Part shown: positions 46,101 to 58,100 of the stretch, in pieces
How positions within the stretch are numbered: position 1 is the stretch's first letter
Layout of the letters: every line of letters begins with the position of its first letter
Assembly: GCA_047495785.1 (NCBI GenBank)
Contig: JBLDXI010000018.1
Location: 248,001-312,000 of the forward strand
Direction: 5' to 3'
Length of the DNA: 64,000 bases
DNA from: Lepidodermella squamata
Taxonomy: Eukaryota > Gastrotricha
Notes under the pieces: generated by a model
Seen by the model: the letters and a program-made list of their open reading frames with translations, nothing else
The model's database searches: none
Told to the model about the DNA's origin: nothing
Made by a program: the position numbers and the translations under genes

Positions 46101-49100
46101 GAATCTCTTATACATTTTTTACAATTTTTCTTGATTTTTTTCAGATTCTTCTCCGGCCTTGCGCAATCCGGCGCTTGGTGCTGCTTTGACGAGTTCAACC
46201 GTATCGATATCGAAGTATTGTCCGTCATTGCCCAACAGCTGATCACGATTCGAAACGCTAAAGCAGCCAAACTTCAACGTTTCATGTTCGAAGGCCGTGA
46301 AATCAAACTTTTGCCAACTTGCTCAGTCGTAAGTATCAAATTTCGACCCTGAATTTCCTCTTAACAATGAAAGGCAAAATCTATTCGAAAATCGATCTTA
46401 ATATCGAAATTCGAGAAGGAAATTGGGTTTCAATTGAAATACTCCAATCAAATTTCAATTTTAAATTTTAAAAACTTTTTATTTGAATTTTTATCAAATT
46501 TTGTTCCATTTTCCTTCCAGTTTATCACAATGAATCCTGGCTATGCTGGTCGTACCGAACTTCCAGACAACTTGAAAGCGCTGTTCCGCCCCATCGCTAT
46601 GATGGTGCCCGACTACAAACTCATCGCCGAAGTCATTTTGTACTCGGAAGGCTTCGAAACCTCGAAACCACTGTCGCAGAAGATGGTCCAAATGTACAAG
46701 TTGTGCTCGGAACAACTCTCCCAGCAAGACCACTACGATTTCGGTATGCGAGCCGTCAAATCTGTCCTCGTCATGGCCGGCTCACTGAAGCGGCAAAACC
46801 CGGACAAGCGTGAAGACGTCGTGCTAATCCGAGCGTTACGCGACTCGAATCTGCCGAAATTTTTGAAGGATGACGCTGTTTTATTCAAGGCGATTCTTCA
46901 AGATTTATTCCCGGGAGTTGAGCTGCCCGAACATGACTACGGCCGTCTGCTGAGCGAGATCGAATCCGTGATTAAAGGCCGCGGTTTCCAGGTGGTCGAG
47001 TCCCAAACTCGCAAGATCATTGAGCTGTACGAGACGATGATAGTCCGTCACGGTGTGATGTTAGTCGGCCCAACCGGGGGTGGCAAAACGGTTTGCTACC
47101 AAATCCTAGGCCAGGTTTTGACAAATCTCCACAAGGCGAAGTTGCCGAACGCGTTCTACCAACCAGTCCATACGTACGTAATGAACCCGAAATCGGTAAC
47201 TATGGGCGAGTTGTATGGTGATTACGATAAGTTGACCATGGAATGGCACGACGGCCTCATGGCGATCATCGTCCGTGTCGGCGTGAATGACACAACCGAG
47301 GACCACCAGTGGATCGTTTGCGACGGCCCAGTCGATGCGTTGTGGATTGAAAACATGAATTCAGTCCTTGATGATAACAAACTGCTGTGCCTCGCCAATT
47401 CTGAGCGAATTAAATTGACAAATTTCATCCATATGATGTTCGAAGTTCAGGATCTGGCTGTCGCGTCGCCGGCCACTGTCTCGCGATGCGGCATGGTCTA
47501 CATCGACCCGGCCGAACTGGGTTTCATGCCGTTCGTGAAAACGTGGGCGAAACGCAAGTTGGAGGGCCGCGTTAGGACGGAGACGTTCGACTATATAATT
47601 GGGCTGTTCGAGCGATTCGTTCAGGATGGCATCAATTTCGTAAAGAAAAAGTGCCAGGAGATGATTCAGCAGGTTGATATTTCTAAGGCGACTACACTGT
47701 GTAAACTCCTTGAAGCACTCCTCCTTCAACCAGGTGCGTTTTAATGAAAATTGTGAACTGGGAAATTTTTTACTTGTAACTGAGCTTTTATTTCCTCAAA
47801 ACTGATAGAGGATTCCATCAAATTATTTAGTCTACTCCATTTTCTAATTGTGAATCAGTTCTGCGAAATGTCCGCAAATTTAAATAACGCAAATTTACTT
47901 GGAGAATACAGGAAGATGAAAGCTATTTTTTTCTCAATTTTGCCGGTACTTTCGACGGGGAAAATTTAGGCTATTTTCGTTTGGCATTGAGCCCTAATCT
48001 GAGAGTTTGTTGTTTACTAGGATCTCCGTTCCTAATTAAAAAGAAAACCAAGCCCGACGGTCCGTTTACGAATCCATCTTCAAATTTCTCTACACAAAAT
48101 TTGAGCACTTTCTAAAAAATTTATTTATGTCCTGTTTTGAAACAAAAATGGTTCACAAAATCACATCTTCAAACGAGCGGTCTTTTATCGGCACATTTTC
48201 GAATAATTTTTCAATTCTTATTCGTTGAAATTTGAATTGCAATTCTAAACAATATTTTTTCATTTTGATTCAGTTCTTCATATTTTAAATAATTGTTGGG
48301 TATTTTATTAACTAGGAGGCCCTGATCTATCTATGGACGATTCGCGTCTCAACCCAATGCTGTGCACGACCTTCGTATTCTCGTACCTATGGTCGGTGGG
48401 CGGCAACATCTCCGACTCGAACTGGGACATTTTCGAGGCGTTCATCCGGTCGCAATTCGAAGAATTCCCCGACGCCAAGCTGCCAACCTCCGGCGACTTG
48501 TGGTCCTACTACATGGACTACACGACGCGGCGCATGGACATGTGGGAGCGCCGCGTGCAGCCGTTCAAATACTCGAAAGACGTGCCTTACTTCGAAATGT
48601 TAGTGCCAACAGTCGATACAGTTCGATACGGCTTCCTACTCGAGATGCTGCTGACAGTTAACCAGCCGGTCCTATTCACGGGTAATACCGGGGTCGGTAA
48701 ATCGGTAATTGCCCGCGAGGTGTTGAACAAAGCGACCGAGCGCTGCAATTTCGTGCCGGTTTTCATTAACTTCTCAGCGCAGACTTCGTCGAAACGAACG
48801 CAGGAAATGATTGAGGGAAAACTCGAGAAACGGAAAAAGAACGTGATCGGCGCGCCGCACGGCAAGCGGATCATCATTTTTGTCGATGATTTGAACATGC
48901 CAAAATTGGATACTTACGGCTCTCAGCCGCCGATTGAGTTGTTGCGGCAGATGGTGGATTTCGGTGGAACTTACGACCGATTGACGATGACGTGGAAGGA
49001 GATTCAAGATGTGATCCTTGCGGCGGCTTGTGCACCGCCTGGTGGTGGCCGAAACCCGGTTACGCCCAGGTTTTTGCGGCATTTTTCGATGCTGACCATC

Positions 49101-52100
49101 CCATCAGCATCAGACTACGTTCTCAAGCATATGTTTACGGTAAATTTCCTGCTTAATTTGCTAAATTTTAAAGGTCCATTTTGAATTTCCGGTTCTTGAT
49201 CTAAAGATTCAGCTTTTTTATTGGTCTATGGGAACCCCTTGAACTTTGAACTCCGAGAATTGGGGTTCCCTAGAAATCCCGAAAATGTGGTGTTGAAATT
49301 TAGAGAATTTATAAAATTTAGAGCCAAAAGTTGAAAAAGTTTCAAGAAAGATCTCTTACTTTTTGAACTCGATGAATGCTCGAAGTCGTAAAATTGGAAA
49401 ATAATGTCAAATATCAATATCATCACAATGAAATTCGCTAATTTAGCTCTTTAATCACATAATCTAATCAAGATTCTCTAACCATCGAAGTCCAATCGAA
49501 GAGTATAGAATCGAAGCTCGAACCTAAATACTGATTTCAAATTTCAGCCCTAAAGCCCAAAGCCCTAAATCCGGGAAAAAACAATGAAGCCGGAATTTGT
49601 ACAATTCTCAAAATTTTATTTTCAAATAATTTAATTTTTTCTAAATTTTCAGTCAATTTTGGGCGGATTCTTGAACGATTTCCAACCGCAAGTGCGTCAA
49701 TGCGCCGAAGCCGTGGTGTCAGCCGCCGTTGAAATCTACGCCCGCATGTCGACCGACCTGCTGCCCACACCAGCCAAGTCGCACTACGTCTTCAACCTGC
49801 GCGACTTGTCTAAATGCATCCAGGGCGTTCTGCAAGTCGACGCTTCAATCATCCGCGAACCGAAACAGCTGTACCGGCTGTTTTTCCACGAATCCCAACG
49901 CGTTTTCCACGACCGTCTCATCAACAACGAGGACAAGATGTACTTCTACCAAATTTTGGTTGAAATGGCTCAGAAGCATTTCAACGAAAATCACCAGGTT
50001 GAAACTTTCCAGACGGCGCCGATTATTTTCGGCGATTTTATGAAAATGGGCGCGAACCAGGAGGATAAATTCTACGAAGAAATAACAAATATGGACAAGT
50101 TGAAGGCGATTTTACAGGATTATCTGGACGACTACAACCTCGTGAATAACAAGGATGTTAAACTCGTGTTTTTCCTCGACGCCGTCCAGCACGCGGCTCG
50201 AATTGCGAGAATGATCCGCCAGGCCCGGGGTAACGCCCTCCTCGTCGGCGTCGGCGGTACCGGAAAGCAGTCGATGACGCGGTTAGCCGCCCACATTTGC
50301 GGCTATCGGTGTTTCCAGATCGAACTGACGCGCGGCTACGATTACACGGCTTTCCACAACGATTTGAAGAAGTTGTACACATTTGCGGGGGTTAACAATG
50401 AGAACACGGTGTTTTTGTTCACCGATACGCAAATTGTGGTCGAGGAGTTTTTGGAGGATGTTAACAACATGTTGAATTCTGGCGAGGTGCCGAATTTGTT
50501 CGAGCCTGATGAGTATGAACGGCTGATTATTGGCTGCCGGCCAGCGGCGAAGGAAGTCGGTATCGCTGAGGGCAATCGCGATGGCATCTACGAGTTTTGC
50601 ATCAACCGTGTTAGGTAAATTTAAATTTGATTTTTTTTATCTCAGACCAGCATAAAATTGCGAATTTTTCTTCAAGTTCAGTTATTACGGTAACCGTAAA
50701 TTTGTTGTTTCATCACTTTGTCTAATATCACGAAATAAGGAATGATTTATCAGCAAAATTTAAATAGCAGGATACAAGTTAATATTGAAGCTGAAATTAA
50801 AATTTTATAATAGGTTCACAGAATTTGAAATCAGAATCCAGAAATTATTTGTAACATCTGTGAGCTTGAAAATCGTGATAATTAGTATAGAAAGTAAAAC
50901 TGTAGAATCTATAAAATTTCTAATTTAAATTTTATGAAATTGAAACTTAACTTTTGAAAAAGGCGGAGTTGTTATTTGTTATGGTTCGGGTTAACGAGGA
51001 GCAGTTTTAGTCTTCAACGGGAATGTCAAATAACCATCGATTGAGCCTGTCCGGATTTTCGAAAACAATTAAACATAAAAAAATCGATTAATAATAGCAA
51101 TTAGATCGTTACGTCGAAATGGTAAATCGTCCCAACTTTTAAAATGTCGATTTCTTCAATATTTGACTGTGAAGCCCGGTTTCTTAGCTGAAACCAGGTA
51201 TAGCTCAAGCTCAAGATTCCTGGTTCTTTATCTGTGAAGCGGCATTAAAATCTCATCAAATAAAAAACTTGGCCGAATTGTTGCGGATGACTTGGGTACT
51301 TTTACTTGGAGCTAATGGATAACCCAAAAATGCTAGAAAAATGAAACATTTGTCTATCAAGGACGTGGGAAAAGCTGACAAAAGTTGAAAATATCCGGAA
51401 CTTGAAATTTTGAACTCGAATTTTCACTTCCAAGTCCAAATCACACGGTCGCGTTTTTCACACCTTTTTCAATTTGAATTCAAAATTTCAAATGTTTTCC
51501 TTTCTGTATTTTTTCTTAGGAATAACTTGCACGTAGTGCTGTGCATGTCGCCGGTTGGCGCTGCCTTCCGAACGCGCTGCCGCATGTTCCCATCGCTGGT
51601 CAACTGCTGCACAATCGACTGGTTCAGCGAGTGGCCGAGCGAGGCGCTGCTCAGCGTCGCTAAAATGTTCTTCGTCAGCGTTGACCTCGGCGGCGATTAC
51701 TGCGACAAAATCTCGCAAATGTGCGTCGAAATTCACACGAGCGTGCAAGAAGTCGCCGCTCGGTTCCAGGCCGAACTCAAGCGATACTACTACACAACGC
51801 CCACTTCGTACCTTGAACTCATCAATTTATACCTATCGCTACTGGCCGATAAACGTAAAGAGTTGACTTCGGCCCGGGATCGAATTCAAACTGGTCTGCA
51901 TAAGCTGTTGGATACGAATGAGTTGGTCGCGAAAATGGAGCAGGAACTCGTGGCGCTTGAGCCGGAGTTGAAGAAAAAGAGCCAGGAAACGGATGAGTTG
52001 ATGGAGCGGTTGGCGGTTGACCAGGCCAAGGCTGATGCTGTGCGACAGGTCGTCAAAGTTGACGAGAGTGTGGCGAGGCAGAAGGCCGATGAAACTCAGG

Positions 52101-55100
52101 CGATTGCCGATGATGCCCAACGCGATTTGGACGAGGCGCTGCCAGCTTTGGAAGAATCTCTCAGGGTAAGTCTCGAATTCGTTTAATTGATTGAAAAATC
52201 GATCGAAATTCGCATCTCAAGTTGTTTAGAATTGTATTTGAAATTGAATATGTCCCTAATCTTGTTATTTTTCAGGCTCTCGATGCGCTGGACAAGAACG
52301 ATATTTCTGAAATCCGTGTCTTCAAAACACCGCCCGAGTTGGTACAGACCGTCATGGAAGCTGTCTGCCTGCTTCTTGGTGCCAAGTAAGTAAAACCATG
52401 ATTTTTAGTCCCAATTCTTTCAATTGCTTCTGTAAATTCGTTGATAAGATTGCATTTGAAAATTAGAATTTTGCAATTTTTGATGATTTATTTTACGATT
52501 TTAGGCAAGATTGGAAATCTGCTCAGGGTGTTTTGGGCGATCCCTATTTCCTAAAACGCCTAGTCGAGTACGATAAAGACCACATCTCACAGCCCGTGCT
52601 TCAAAAGCTGAAGAAATACATCGACAACCCGCGTTTCACGCCCGAAGCTGTCGAAAAAGTATCTCGAGCTGCGAAATCGCTGTGCATGTGGGTGCGCGCT
52701 ATGGACAAGTACTCGTTCGTGTTCAAGACTGTGCAGCCGAAGAAGGAGAAATTAGCAGCGGCTCAGGCTGAATTGGACGCTGTAATGTCTACTTTGAGGG
52801 ATAAGCAACAGAAATTGGCTGATGTCGAGGCGCAAATCGCTGCGCTACAGCAAGCCTACGACGAGTCGGTTGCCGAGAAAAAACGACTTGAGGTAAAATA
52901 ATTATTTTAAACTGATGAAATGCGTTGAAAATTGTGGAAAATATTCAATTTTTATATTTCTGAAATAATTGAAATTTAAAAAATGAAAATTCATTTCCGA
53001 ATTTTTACAAATTTCTAGGATTTGACGTTCAAAGTTGCAATTTGAATTTATTTTTTATCTAGATTAATATTGCAACTACCCAAGCTCGTTTACGCCGTGC
53101 GGGTAAGCTGACAACCGCGCTCAGTGACGAACAAGGTCGTTGGAAGGAGTCGATCGAGCGCTTCAACAAGGAACTCGGCGATGTAGTGGGCAATGTGTTC
53201 GTATCAGCGGCCTGCATTGCCTACTATGGCGCGTTCACGTCTAATTATCGCGTTGAATTGGTCGAGCGATGGACTCATCGATGTGCCGAACTTGAACTGC
53301 CCATCACACCTGGCATGACGCTGGTCTCGGTCATGGCCGATCCGTTCGAAGTCCGCCAATGGAATGCCGATGGACTGCCTCGAGATCAGGTAAACCTTTA
53401 AACTCATCCTAAATGTTTGTCCAAACAACATTCACTCTTCGAAACGATTCTATTGGCTTTTCTTGGCGTCTCCGAACTTTTTGAGAACGGCTCAAATTTG
53501 GGACATATTTTGATCAAAGTCTGATCTGATATCGCTTGAATTATTTAGCGTGGTATGGGAAATTTCAATCCAATTTGAGAAATTCTGAGCCATTTTTGAT
53601 CGCAACTTGATCTGGTTCTTTTAATTTGATCGACATTTGATCGATTATACATCAATTTTGATGTTTTGATCATTATTTGAATTTATCTGTGGTCAGCTTT
53701 GATCTGCGTTTGATGTTTTTCGAATCGATAGTTTATTTTTGAAAATTTGATCCGAATCACTTATAAATGTCATTTTCCGATTTTTCAAGGTATCGACTGA
53801 AAATGCAATTTTGGCGACGCGATCCCGCCGCTGGCCCCTCTGTATTGACCCTCAAGAGCAAGCAAATCGTTGGATTCGTAACCGCGAGAACAAGAACAAC
53901 TTGCGTGTCATGAAGCTGACTGAATCTGGATTTTTGCGGCACCTTGAAAATTGCATCCGAGTCGGTATACCAGTTCTCATGGAAGATATCGGCGAGCAGT
54001 TGGATCCATCCCTTGAACCAATCCTCCTCAAACAAACTTTCAACAGCGTAAGCTATAAATTGAAATATAATGTTTTCAAAATATTTCTTTTTGTAATTTC
54101 TCGCTCATTCATTTGATTTGTTTGACTTTTCAGTTTTACAAAAGGGTCGACAATATATTTGATGCATACAAGAATAAATCTTCAGGAGTAATAACAATAT
54201 TGCATATTACATATAGCCTTAAATCGTTACAATAATCGTCTCGTGACTTTGATGTTAGATTTTATTAGAAAAATACTCGTTATAGTGGTCTGCCTTTATG
54301 GGATTTTGCATGCTGCGGTATCAAATATTGGAAAGATTCCGTTGAAGATTGATGCGAAATGGGAATTTTAGCAATTTCTTGTAGTTTTTTTAATTTTTGT
54401 TTGGGCATGAAAAAGTATTGAATTAATATTTTTCTTTAATATTATAGCTAGATTCATTTTTTGTTAAATTTCATAGTATATTAGATCAATTTTTTCAATG
54501 CCACTAAATTTTCTTTATTATTTGAAAATACAGGGTGGTCGGTTGTTGATCCGCCTCGGCGATACCGATGTCGACTACGATCGAAATTTCAAGTTTTACA
54601 TGACCACAAAATTGTCAAACCCGCATTACCTACCCGAAGTGTCGATCAAAGTCACAATCATCAACTTCACCGTAACAAAATCCGGCCTCGAGGACCAAAT
54701 TCTCAGCGACGTAGTCCGCATCGAACGGCCAGATTTGGAGGAGCAGCGCAACCAACTGATCGTTAAAATCAACTCGGATAAAGTCCAGCTGAAATCGATT
54801 GAAGACAAAATTCTTCGAATGCTGTTCGAATCTGAGGGGAATATTTTAGACAACGAAGAGCTGATTAATACGTTGAATGAGTCGAAAGTCACGTCTCAGT
54901 TAATTGGCCAGCGTGTTAAAGACGCCGAGGCGAACGAGGTTAAAATCAACGCGGCCCGTGAAAAATACCGACCAGTCGCCACCCGCGGCTCGGTTATGTA
55001 CTTCGTAGTCGCGAATATGGCCGAAATCGACCCGATGTACCAATTTTCGTTGAAATACTTCAAAAATCTCTTCAACCTCACGATTGAACAAGCGCCGAAA

Positions 55101-58100
55101 TCTGACGATTTGGAGGAGAGGTTGGAAACCCTGATCAACGCAACGACCCTAGCCGTGTATAAAAACGTGGCTCGAGGGTTGTTTGAAAAAGATAAATTGG
55201 TCTTCTCCTTCGTGTTATGCATCGACATTTTGAAGCAAGCCGGGTTAGTTTCGAATACTGAGTGGAACTTTTTCCTGCGTGGGCTAGCCGGGCAGGTGAT
55301 TGACCGCCCGCCGGTACCCGAAAACGTGCCGTGGTTAACGCAAACGGTCTGGAACAATTTGTACGATTTGAGCGAGACAATTCCTGAGCCGTTCAAAAAC
55401 ATCCATCTCGAGGCGGTGAACAACCCTATCATGGTTCAGCTGGGTAATATGACGATCAGGGTGAACCCGGAGAAGTGGGAGGGTTACCAGGGCCCAGCGC
55501 CGGAGCAGCCCTGGAATGAGAAACTCACCCCCTTCCAGAAATTGATGTTACTGAAAGCGGTTAAGGAGCAGCAAACTGTTATGGCTGTCACTGAATTTGT
55601 GCGATCGGTTCAGGGTCAAGCTTTTGTCGAAAGTCCAGCCTCGGATCTGCCGACGCTGTACGAAGATACGGACAACGTGACGCCGTTAGTTTTCGTGTTA
55701 TCGCAGGGTTCCGACCCTATGGGCGCCTTTTTGAGGTTCGCCAAGGAGCGCAATTATTCCGAGCGGGTTCAGTCCATCTCGCTGGGCCAGGGTCAGGGTC
55801 CAGTTGCGGAGAGGCTGATCACGGCTGCGGCGAAATCGGGCGATTGGGTGTTCCTGCAGAATTGCCACTTGGCGCAGAGTTGGATGACGGCGCTGGAGAA
55901 TTTGGTCAAGGACATGGCGGAGACGCCGAAGAACGTGCACCCGGATTTCAGGCTCTACCTGTCTTCGATGCCGGCTGGCCATTTCCCGATCGCGGTACTT
56001 CAGAACAGTGTCAAGGTGACTAACGAGCCGCCGAAGGGCCTGAGAGCAAATATCAAGGTGAGTGGAAAAAAATATTTTTTGAAAACTCGTGAAAAATTAA
56101 AAACACTTTTTAATTTCAAGCATTCTGAATAATGCTTTGTTTGAGGGTGATAATGCCTTTTCTACATTTTCAAATTATTTGCGTCTGTTTTGGACGGTGT
56201 CGATCTTTTCAGAAACTTTTCCTCTTGGTACATTTTGAAATATTGTGAAGATTCAAAATTAGGCTCTGGATGCTAAACATGATCGATAAGTAAAAAGTTG
56301 GAGATGCCGGGGTTTGAACCCGGGACATCTTACATGCAAAGCAAGCGCTCTACCACTGAGCTACATCCCCATGTTGTAAAAGAAAAAGCGGACTATTTCT
56401 AGAATAGAGCGATTGGAGAGTCAGCCATCCAAAAAACATGGCTAGAGTCGAGGTTCCGGCGGGGTTCGAACCCGTGACCTTCTCCGTGTGAAGGAGACAT
56501 GATGACCACTACACTACGGAACCTGGCTTGAAAAAGATAATGATTCCGATCTTCTTTGAAGCTTGGATCCCGCGAGATTTGCTAGTAGAAAAAGTTCCCT
56601 GCCCTGGCCGGGAATCGAACCCTGGCCATGGCGACTTCTTTTGTATATGTTCTTGAGTCGATCCATAAATAATGTGCCCAATCGAAAAAAGATTGAAGCT
56701 GCCCCCTGTGAGGATCGAACTCACGACCTCCAGATTATGAGACTGGCGCTCTAGCCAACTGAGCCAAGGAGGCTGCCTGATGTCGAAGTGTGCCATTTCA
56801 GGAGTTGGGTCGTCATTAATTCAGTGATTGGTTTTGATAGAGAGTCAGAAAAATATATGCAAATCTTACCCGGAACCTTCTGTTTATACAAGAATGATGC
56901 TCTAGTGCTAAGCCACTGAGTCGGCTGATGAAAAACGGATAGATTGAAACTTTTCTAGTCTTTGTTTTGAACCCTGAAATCGAAAAATGTTATCGACCCA
57001 GATGGGACTCGAACCCACAATCTCCGGCTCCGGAGGCCGACGCCTTACCATTAGGCCACTGGGCCGTCGTGGTAGTCCTGTCTCATTACCTCATTTCCAA
57101 GTTTGTTCGTAAATAAGCAGTTTGCATAGCATTATAAAATTCCTTTATTTGTGGAAAATATTTGTTTTGACTATAAATAATGATGACGCATCGTCTAAAA
57201 TGATTCAAAGACGTTTTTCCGAACTTCAAGTGAGCTTAACATGAGATTCCAGCGCATTCCAATGTAGCTTGTTCTAAAGACTGAGCAACTCGTCGGCCAT
57301 TCACTCGGTTGTTGTGTGATTCTGAAATGTGATGACTGATTACTTCTTGCCGAAGAGGCCGCCGATGTTGATGACGGCCTTGTCCCACAGGATGTAGGAG
57401 CAGGCGCGGGCGCCGTCCTCGGGGCACTTGGTCCACTGCGCCTTCCAGCACGTCTTCCAGCACGTGTCCGTGCAGTGGTTGTCGTCGGTGCACAGGCGCT
57501 GGCAGCCGCGGTAGCACTGCGACTCCACCACCATCACCACGTAGATGATGGTGCCGAGCACGAGCAGGCCGAAGAACACGCCCAGCGCCGTGCCGATGAA
57601 ACACTTTTTCCGCGTGCAGCCTTTGTTCTTTTCCTGCTGTTGCTGGTACACGACAACGGGTGCTGCTTGTGGCATCGAGATGGCCGACACAATGTCGCTC
57701 TGGGACGCGCTTTTCGCCCTGTAGTTGTTGCTGCCGATGACTGACATGATTAGATTGCGAATGTAGATTAGATTTACTTAATAGTGTATACAAAAGACTT
57801 GTTGGCTGGTGGTGGTTGACTGAATGAATGAAACGGCGCGCTTGTTCACTTTTTATACGCCTCGCGTTACGGCCGTCGTACCTGACAAGTGAGTCAACGT
57901 GTTAACGTGACGCATGTTTCATGCCGTATATGGTGAGAGCCTGAGAGTTGTTGTAGGAGGCTCTCGCCGTAGCGATTTTTTATTAAAATTCTTGAGGGGC
58001 TTGAGGTTGGGGTGATGAATCACGAACACCTCAGCTACTATGTATTGCTCAGGCTTCGGTTTGGTTATTACTAATTTGCAGTCCAAGGTGACATAAAAAT

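Noticed and set aside
54131-54230. Possible extra dynein exon starting FYKRVDNIF
   Set aside because: The canonical order (LLKQTFNS to [10 protein letters not shown]) joins exon 15 directly to exon 16 in phase; this stretch hits a stop and has no dynein similarity.
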